NCBI GenBank assembly: GCA_002313415.1
Contig: DCBH01000039.1
Location: 1-7,805 of the forward strand
Direction of reading: 5' to 3'
Origin: Flavobacteriales bacterium UBA1112
Lineage (GTDB): Bacteria; Bacteroidota; Bacteroidia; Flavobacteriales_D; Sanyastnellaceae
Length of the DNA: 7,805 nucleotides
The number at the start of each line of letters is the position of its first letter. Position 1 is the first letter of the stretch. The translations under genes and the position numbers were made by a program. The notes below the pieces were generated by a model, which searched no databases, had not been told where the DNA came from, and saw nothing but the letters and a program-made list of their open reading frames with translations. Shown one piece after another: positions 1 to 4,609 of the stretch.

Positions 1-30
1 CGTGAACACATCCTCAACATTCTGTATTAA
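1..30 (+). CDS. Possible 3' end of an upstream gene (fragment)
   Basis: Reading from base 1 gives nine codons (REHILNILY) and then TAA at 28-30, ten bases before the alkB start. The composition is plausible for a protein C-terminus, and the short gap would suit an operon. The second frame is also open and ends in a TGA at 41-43 that overlaps the alkB ATG, so the frame choice is uncertain. Nothing can be said about function. Confidence 0.3.
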   Translation, partial: REHILNILY

Positions 31-39
31 TTTTATCCC

Positions 40-1101
40 ATGACCTGGCGTTGGTTGAAATATGTCGCTGGATTTACCATCCCTGCAGCAACCGCCATTT
101 CCTTCTTGAGCGAAGGATACGGCACATGGTTGGCCATTTTTTATGGATTCGTGATTCTACCCACGCTCGAACTTTTTTTGCCCTCCTCCCGCACGAATTT
201 GACGGCAGCAGAAGTTGAAGTGGTCAAAGAGGACAAGGGCTATGATTGGATGTTGTGGTCCATGGTTTTGGTTCAATATGCCTTGCTCGTTTGGTTTTTG
301 TTCGACTTATCCACCGGCGCACGAGACATGTGGTCATTTGAGTGGTGGGGATTTGTTCTCGCCATGGGCTTGTCGTGCAGCATCCTAGGCATCAACGTAG
401 CTCACGAATTGGGTCACCGCAGAGAGAAGCACAACCAACTCATGGCGCAAGCCTTGCTGACGACGTCGCTGTACACACATTTCTTTATCGAACACAATCA
501 GGGACATCATCGGAATGTAGCCACCGAAGAAGACCCTGGGACAGCGCGCAGGAACGAATGGCTCCAAGTATTTTGGTGTCGAGCGGTTTTTCTTGCTTGG
601 TATTCAGCATGGGAAATTGAAGCCAAAAACATGCGGCGACGAGGCCGATCTCCTTGGCATACCTCCAACTTGTTTCTCCGGCTTCAAGCCCTGCAATGGG
701 GTCTGCTTGCAACTGTCTGGATAGTTTTGGGATGGCAGGTTGGTGTGGCTTGGCTTATTGCTGGGTTATTCGGTGGTTTTCTGCTTGAGGTGGTCAACTA
801 CGTCGAACACTACGGCTTGGAGCGCAAGCGTATCAATGAGCACAGATATGAACGCGTGATGCCTCACCACAGCTGGAACAGCGATCATCCTCTGGGCCGC
901 CTGATTCTCTTTGAATTGACCCGTCACTCGGACCACCATCATCAGCCGGCGAAGCCATACCAAACACTGAATTCCATTCAGGAGGCACCCCAGCTGCCCA
1001 CGGGATATCCAGGAATGATGCTTCTAAGCCTCATTCCACCTCTCTACTTTGCGGTCATGAACCCACGAGTAGATGCCATCGCAGCGCAGCACGCTGACTG
1101 A
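40..1101 (+). CDS. alkB: Alkane 1-monooxygenase (AlkB family, membrane di-iron hydroxylase)
   Basis: An integral-membrane non-haem di-iron enzyme that hydroxylates the terminal carbon of n-alkanes to 1-alkanols, taking electrons from rubredoxin. All family histidine boxes are visible: HELGHR (residues 122-127), EHNQGHH (151-157), the diagnostic NYVEHYGL (253-260) and LTRHSDHHH (293-301), plus the conserved HHSWNSDH around 276-283. The NYVEHYGL motif separates AlkB from ordinary fatty-acid desaturases. Hydrophobic segments lie near residues 8-47, 70-90, 103-120 and 216-250. At 353 residues it is shorter than the roughly 400 of Pseudomonas GPo1 AlkB, but all motifs are present. Box III has Thr where LQRHSDHH usually has Gln. 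The ATG at 40 is preceded by an AT-rich stretch without a Shine-Dalgarno, normal for Bacteroidota. No rubredoxin domain is fused and no electron-transfer partner gene lies in the window, so partners must be elsewhere. Substrate chain length cannot be read from the sequence. Confidence 0.93.
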   Translation: MTWRWLKYVAGFTIPAATAISFLSEGYGTWLAIFYGFVILPTLELFLPSSRTNLTAAEVEVVKEDKGYDWMLWSMVLVQYALLVWFLFDLSTGARDMWSFEWWGFVLAMGLSCSILGINVAHELGHRREKHNQLMAQALLTTSLYTHFFIEHNQGHHRNVATEEDPGTARRNEWLQVFWCRAVFLAWYSAWEIEAKNMRRRGRSPWHTSNLFLRLQALQWGLLATVWIVLGWQVGVAWLIAGLFGGFLLEVVNYVEHYGLERKRINEHRYERVMPHHSWNSDHPLGRLILFELTRHSDHHHQPAKPYQTLNSIQEAPQLPTGYPGMMLLSLIPPLYFAVMNPRVDAIAAQHAD

Positions 1102-1113
1102 GTTGACTCTCCC

Positions 1114-1129
1114 GGCCATTTTTGTGGCC
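1114..1129. terminator. Weak hairpin between convergent genes
   Basis: The 53-base gap between two converging genes holds a short stem: GGCCAT pairs with GTGGCC (one T-G wobble) around a TTTT loop. Neither strand has a T-run directly after the stem. On the + strand TCTT and then an A-run follow, while on the - strand the T-run comes before the stem. It could be a weak bidirectional terminator, judged mainly on position. Confidence 0.28.
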
Positions 1130-1154
1130 TCTTAAAAAAAGACGATTTGAAACC

Positions 1155-1604
1155 TTAATGGTTGGTCCCTACCGGAATTTTATTGGTGGTCATCAGGTAA
1201 ATCCCCACAAAAGGTAACGCCGCCAACACGCCATGAAAAACACCAATCATCGTACGTAAGCCATCCGTAAAATCTGGAGGTGTTGGCATGACTCGTGTCA
1301 AGACAACTCCGAAAATATTGATTGCAGCCAAGCACAAAAACGTTTTGATGCCGAACGATTTAAACACCTTTGAACCGTCGTAATTCAATTTGTTGGGAAA
1401 GGCCAATACGCCTTGGAGAATCCAAATCACTGCCACTGCCAGCCGCTCCATCGAGCCCGTGGCCAGGTACTCGCCGAGTTCATTTGGAACAACAATGAGG
1501 GCATAAAGGAGATAGCCCAACAAAAAGAAAAACCTTTGGCGGCGGATGACACCATAAATGGCTACGAGCACGGGAATGCCCGCGATGATGGCAAGGACGT
1601 TCAT
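1155..1604 (-). CDS. Small multipass membrane protein of unknown function
   Basis: A 149-residue protein made almost entirely of hydrophobic segments: about residues 2-20, 25-48, 54-70, 85-106 and 120-142, giving four or five transmembrane helices. RRQR at 21-24 follows the first helix and suggests that end is cytoplasmic by the positive-inside rule. The short polar loops include PNELGEY (40-46) and a NKLNYDGSK stretch (71-79). I recognise no family and no catalytic motif. The ATG at 1602-1604 starts directly at the first helix, and no Shine-Dalgarno is evident upstream. The gene is alone on its strand, convergent with alkB and divergent from the gene at 1718. Its length, hydrophobic periodicity and clean position between neighbours support a real gene; an alkB-related role would be guesswork. 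Confidence 0.75.
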   Translation of the reverse strand: MNVLAIIAGIPVLVAIYGVIRRQRFFFLLGYLLYALIVVPNELGEYLATGSMERLAVAVIWILQGVLAFPNKLNYDGSKVFKSFGIKTFLCLAAINIFGVVLTRVMPTPPDFTDGLRTMIGVFHGVLAALPFVGIYLMTTNKIPVGTNH

Positions 1605-1717
1605 TGAAAAGAGATTTAAAATGTTTTCATAAAGCTATGAATGGCATAAAATCGAGGGTTGACCGTCGAAACAAGTTCTCCAGAGCCTTGTCCTTGTAGC
1701 TGTGAAAAACAATTTGA
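1605..1717. promoter_or_regulatory. Divergent intergenic region, likely holding promoters for both flanking genes
   Basis: These 113 bases separate two genes transcribed away from each other, so promoters for both are expected here. I could not find a convincing Bacteroidota -33/-7 pair (TTTG, then TAnnTTTG). The closest is TAGCTTTA on the - strand near 1630-1640, without a matching upstream element. The call rests on gene orientation only. Confidence 0.35.
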
Positions 1718-2638
1718 TTGTCAACGGGTTATACGAGCATGCTTCAGACCCTCTTATTCAAACTCGCTCAACGAACGCTCAACCCAGACGTGCGCCGGCG
1801 GGTTGAAGCAGTCCTCGTGACGACGGCGCTTGTGTTATTTGGATTGCATCTCGCACTCTACGGCATTCACGCCATTTGGGGAATGGGGTTGCCCGACTCC
1901 CTGTTTTCCCATCCACTCCAGACCCTCTACACCCCCTTCTCTGTCATTTTGATCGCGGAAGTCTACCTTCTCGTGTATTACCTCCCAACCTCCTTCGCCC
2001 GTTCGCTTGGAAAACAAGTGGAAATTGTTGCGCTCATAGAAATCCGTTCGGTATTCAAGGATTTGGACAACACCTCATCATGGCCTTGGGAAGCCTCTTT
2101 CTTTCCGCACATGTTGTCGGCTTTGGTTCTCGGAGGAATGCTTGTCCTATTCTACCACCTGCTCCCTCGACGCGACGCAAGAATTGAGGAGTCCGAGCTT
2201 AAGCAATTTGTCCGCTTCAAAACTGCCCTGGCAGGGCTGTTGGCTGTTTTCTTTGTCGTCCTCAGTTTTTATTCCTTGGGCGGCTGGTTGTGGGAAATTG
2301 TCACCACACCAAATCACCTTCACAGCGACTTGAATGACGTGTTTTACAACGAATTTTTCACCGCCCTCATCTTGGTCGATGTGTTGCTTCTGGTTGTGTC
2401 CTTTAGGTACCTCGATGACTTCGGCATGGTGCTCCGCAACTCAGGCTTCATTGTAGCCACCATTCTCTTGCGAAGGGCGCTGGGGATTGAACCTTGGCAC
2501 GCTCTTGCTTACGAAGCCACAGCAGTGTTTCTAGCCGTAGGGATGTTGATCCTCGAAAGAGGGCTGAACTCGCGTGAAACAGGTGTCTTGATATCGCCCT
2601 CTCCTGATGTCACAAGCGAGTCGTTGAATGAGTCGTAA
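1718..2638 (+). CDS. Uncharacterised polytopic inner-membrane protein
   Basis: A 306-residue protein with about six hydrophobic helices: residues 29-53, 67-90, 130-150, 167-190, 210-230 and 262-281. Between helices 2 and 3 lies an amphipathic stretch (about 91-118) containing GKQVEIVALIEIRSVFKDL, and before the last helix is RNSGFIVATILLRRALG (about 240-256). Both look like conserved signature regions, and from memory similar segments recur in uncharacterised Bacteroidota membrane proteins, which I cannot verify here. The last 25 residues are polar and Ser-rich, so probably a soluble tail. The longest reading uses a TTG at 1718; the ATG at 1739, seven codons in, gives MLQTLLFKL and is the likelier start. 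No enzyme or transporter motif is recognised. The heptad-like charged stretch between helices could contact a partner, but that is inference. A MITE-like segment begins about 15 bases after its stop codon. Confidence 0.82.
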   Translation: MSTGYTSMLQTLLFKLAQRTLNPDVRRRVEAVLVTTALVLFGLHLALYGIHAIWGMGLPDSLFSHPLQTLYTPFSVILIAEVYLLVYYLPTSFARSLGKQVEIVALIEIRSVFKDLDNTSSWPWEASFFPHMLSALVLGGMLVLFYHLLPRRDARIEESELKQFVRFKTALAGLLAVFFVVLSFYSLGGWLWEIVTTPNHLHSDLNDVFYNEFFTALILVDVLLLVVSFRYLDDFGMVLRNSGFIVATILLRRALGIEPWHALAYEATAVFLAVGMLILERGLNSRETGVLISPSPDVTSESLNES

Positions 2639-2657
2639 AGAGACCCCCCGGACACTT

Positions 2658-2669
2658 CTTGAAATGCAC
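2658..2669 (+). repeat. Left terminal inverted repeat
   Basis: CTTGAAATGCAC, perfectly complementary in inverted orientation to 2941-2952 and preceded at once by CACTT. The match stops on both sides (2657 against 2953, and 2670 against 2940 do not pair), so the repeat has sharp ends. Confidence 0.6.
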
Positions 2670-2725
2670 GTCGAGTGAGCCAAATTGATTTGGGTCGTCG
2701 ACATGACTTGTATCCAGATGCATTT

Positions 2726-2738
2726 CCACTTGAAGTGG
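2726..2738. promoter_or_regulatory. Perfect 13-bp dyad, possible protein-binding site
   Basis: CCACTTGAAGTGG is a perfect inverted repeat of six bases about a central G. It directly follows, and overlaps by one base, an internal GCATTTC copy. It could be an operator upstream of the gapN-like gene, or a subterminal protein-binding site of the surrounding element. No partner regulator is known. Confidence 0.3.
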
Positions 2739-2940
2739 TCACGCCTTTTGTGTCATTTTCCAACTCTCCAACCCGGAAACAATTCGTCCTTGATTTCCTC
2801 GAATGTGACATCTCAATCTCACATCAAAATTCTCAAAACCCACGGCTCATCATGACAGAGTTTACGCTTCTGAAAGAATCCTGCGAATTGTGGTGAAAAA
2901 GGTACGAAATGCCAACATTCGAAGATGAGCACAGAAAAAA

Positions 2941-2952
2941 GTGCATTTCAAG
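2941..2952 (+). repeat. Right terminal inverted repeat
   Basis: GTGCATTTCAAG, the inverted copy of 2658-2669, followed at once by CACTT. Together with flanking bases it can also fold on itself: AAGTGC (2939-2944) pairs with GCACTT (2952-2957) around a seven-base loop, making a small hairpin in the leader of the next gene. Confidence 0.6.
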
Positions 2953-2974
2953 CACTTGCTTTCTCGAACATTGA

Positions 2975-4579
2975 ATGCAAAATGTTGGTTGTCTGCATAT
3001 GACTCATTTGCCCCCTGCCCCTTTCAACGTCCCATCAGTGTTGCATGGAACTCGTTTCTTGGTGAACGGACGTCTCGAATCATGGACTGGTCCATCAAGC
3101 GAGGTACGCAGTCCCATCATCTCAGAGTTGGAACATGGTTCGGAGAGAACCTTGCTGGGGTCTGTTCCAGATTTGCCTGCGGAGGAGGGTCTTAGAGCGC
3201 TCGAAGCTGCCTGCAACGCATACGATCATGGACGTGGAATGTGGCCGTCATCTTCGGCTTCAGACCGCATTGAAGCGATGGAGAAATTCATCACACTGAT
3301 TGAACCGAAGCGGGACCAAGTCGCTGAGCTTCTCATGTGGGAGATTGGAAAAAAGCGCAGTGATGCAGAAAAGGAATTTGATCGCACCATTGTTTACCTC
3401 AAAGACACGATTGAGGAATACAAAAATTTGCATCGCGAAGGAAGTCACATCAATTCAGTCTCTGGTGTTTTGGCTCAAATTCGACGCGGGCCACTTGGTG
3501 TGGTTTTATGCCTGGGTCCATTTAACTATCCACTGAACGAAACCTTTTGTGTGCTTTTACCTGCGATTTTGATGGGCAACACCTGCGTATTCAAGCCAGC
3601 CAAATATGGTGTTCTCTTGATGGTCCCCCTGCTCGAGGCTTTCGCGGAAAGCTTTCCTCCGGGGGTGGTCAACATTGTGTTTGGTCGAGGCCGAACTTTG
3701 GCCAGCCCAATCATGCAATCAGGACGTGTAGACGTCTTGGCTTTGATCGGCAACAGCAAGAGCAGCAACGCTCTGATTTCGCAGCATCCCAAACCCAACA
3801 GGGTCCGCCAAGTTTTGGGCCTTGAGGCAAAAAATCCGGCTGTGGTTTTCCCCGATGCAGACTTGAAACTGGCTGTTCAAGAGTGTGTCAAGGGTGCCTG
3901 GAGTTTCAATGGACAACGTTGTACCGCTCTGAAAGTGATTTACGTACACAAGGATATACGAGAGTCGTTCCTTGAAGAATTCGCCAAAGCCACGGACGAA
4001 TTGGTGATGGGCAGCCCTCTTGTGGATGCAGACATCACACCCCTTCCGGAAATGGGAAAAGTGGAGGCGATGCAAGCTTACATCGAAGAAGCTGTGAACA
4101 AAGGGGCATCAATCGTCAATGGACGGGGAGGCACAGTCGAAGGCAATATGATTTTTCCAGCCATTTTATATCCCGTTGACAGAGACACCGCCATTTTCAA
4201 GGAGGAACAATTCGGTCCCGTGTGTCCAGTTTTGGAATTTGACGATTTTCACGACGTCCTCAAAGACATTGCAGAAAGTGATTACGGGCAACAAGTCAGC
4301 ATTTTCACAACCAGTCATGAAACAGCAGGCAAGGCCGTGGACCAGCTTGTCAATCAAGTGTGCCGTGTCAATCTGAACGCCACCTGCCAACGTGGACCAG
4401 ACACCCTCCCCTTTACCGGCAGAAAAGACAGCGCTGTGAGTACGTTGAGTGTCAAGGCAGCCCTCCGCTCATTCAGCATCCGAACACTTGTGGCATGCAA
4501 CGCATCCCAAAAGGATTTGGTAGAAGGCATTGTTGCCGGCGGACATTCTGAGTTCTCGAGTATGAATTATCTGTTGTAA
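2975..4579 (+). CDS. gapN: NADP-dependent non-phosphorylating glyceraldehyde-3-phosphate dehydrogenase (GapN-type ALDH)
   Basis: An aldehyde dehydrogenase superfamily enzyme of the GapN class. It would oxidise glyceraldehyde-3-phosphate directly to 3-phosphoglycerate with NADP, bypassing the ATP-yielding step of glycolysis and supplying NADPH. Motifs, numbered from the first ATG: GPFNYPLNE (181-189) and FKPAKYG (206-212) of the cofactor fold; GLEAKN (282-287) with the general-base Glu284; GQRCTALK (313-320) with the catalytic Cys316; EEQFGPV (410-416); and CQRGPD with PFTGRKDSA (471-487), the segment that marks GapN relative to fatty- or betaine-aldehyde dehydrogenases. The domain is complete and ends in NYLL. 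The ATG at 2975 gives 534 residues; the second at 2999 (MTHLPPAPFN) better fits the family's N-terminus as I remember it. Neither has a clear Shine-Dalgarno. The gene lies just downstream of the MITE-like segment and 22 bases before the peptidase gene, so those two may be co-transcribed. A role oxidising AlkB-derived fatty aldehydes is not excluded but is less likely given the motifs. Confidence 0.88.
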   Translation: MQNVGCLHMTHLPPAPFNVPSVLHGTRFLVNGRLESWTGPSSEVRSPIISELEHGSERTLLGSVPDLPAEEGLRALEAACNAYDHGRGMWPSSSASDRIEAMEKFITLIEPKRDQVAELLMWEIGKKRSDAEKEFDRTIVYLKDTIEEYKNLHREGSHINSVSGVLAQIRRGPLGVVLCLGPFNYPLNETFCVLLPAILMGNTCVFKPAKYGVLLMVPLLEAFAESFPPGVVNIVFGRGRTLASPIMQSGRVDVLALIGNSKSSNALISQHPKPNRVRQVLGLEAKNPAVVFPDADLKLAVQECVKGAWSFNGQRCTALKVIYVHKDIRESFLEEFAKATDELVMGSPLVDADITPLPEMGKVEAMQAYIEEAVNKGASIVNGRGGTVEGNMIFPAILYPVDRDTAIFKEEQFGPVCPVLEFDDFHDVLKDIAESDYGQQVSIFTTSHETAGKAVDQLVNQVCRVNLNATCQRGPDTLPFTGRKDSAVSTLSVKAALRSFSIRTLVACNASQKDLVEGIVAGGHSEFSSMNYLL

Positions 4580-4592
4580 TTGGAGGTATTTT

Positions 4593-4609
4593 CGTGGCTC
4601 CATGCCACG
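4593..4609 (+). promoter_or_regulatory. Hairpin enclosing the start codon of the peptidase gene
   Basis: CGTGGC (4593-4598) pairs perfectly with GCCACG (4604-4609) around the loop TCCAT, so the ATG at 4602-4604 sits in the loop and first stem pair. A GGAGG at 4582-4586 resembles a Shine-Dalgarno but is about 15 bases from the ATG, farther than usual. The fold could limit initiation. The later in-frame ATG (codon 21) would remove the signal peptide, so the start itself is well placed. Confidence 0.4.

Larger units (their letters stand above)
2653..2957. mobile_element. MITE-like element: 12-bp terminal inverted repeats with 5-bp target duplication
   Basis: CTTGAAATGCAC at 2658-2669 is the exact reverse complement of GTGCATTTCAAG at 2941-2952. 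Directly outside each repeat, on both sides, is the same pentamer CACTT (2653-2657 and 2953-2957), the arrangement left by a transposase that makes 5-bp target duplications. The enclosed 295 bases are too short for a transposase and have no convincing gene; the one in-frame stretch (GTG at 2675 to 2896) has low-complexity, non-protein-like composition. The segment fills nearly the whole 336-base gap between the membrane protein and the gapN-like gene, ending 17 bases before that gene's first ATG. GAAATGC/GCATTTC recurs at two subterminal positions. The main alternative is a regulatory region with repeated operator sites, since CACTT is itself over-represented here. No second copy is in this window. 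Confidence 0.5.

Noticed and set aside
40..1101. Fatty-acid desaturase as the identity of the first gene
   Set aside because: Desaturases share the histidine boxes, but NYVEHYGL and the EHNQGHH and HSDHH forms are AlkB-specific.
1605..1717. Bacteroidota promoter on the - strand at TAGCTTTA
   Set aside because: One mismatch to TAnnTTTG and no TTTG-like element at the right distance upstream.
2509..2811. 100-codon open frame on the - strand
   Set aside because: It overlaps the 3' end of the 306-residue protein antisense and is Arg/Ser-rich in the way typical of shadow frames.
2675..2896. 73-codon open frame starting at GTG inside the 2639-2974 gap
   Set aside because: Non-ATG start, no ribosome site, unconvincing composition with no hydrophobic or motif pattern, and it lies wholly within the repeat-bounded segment.
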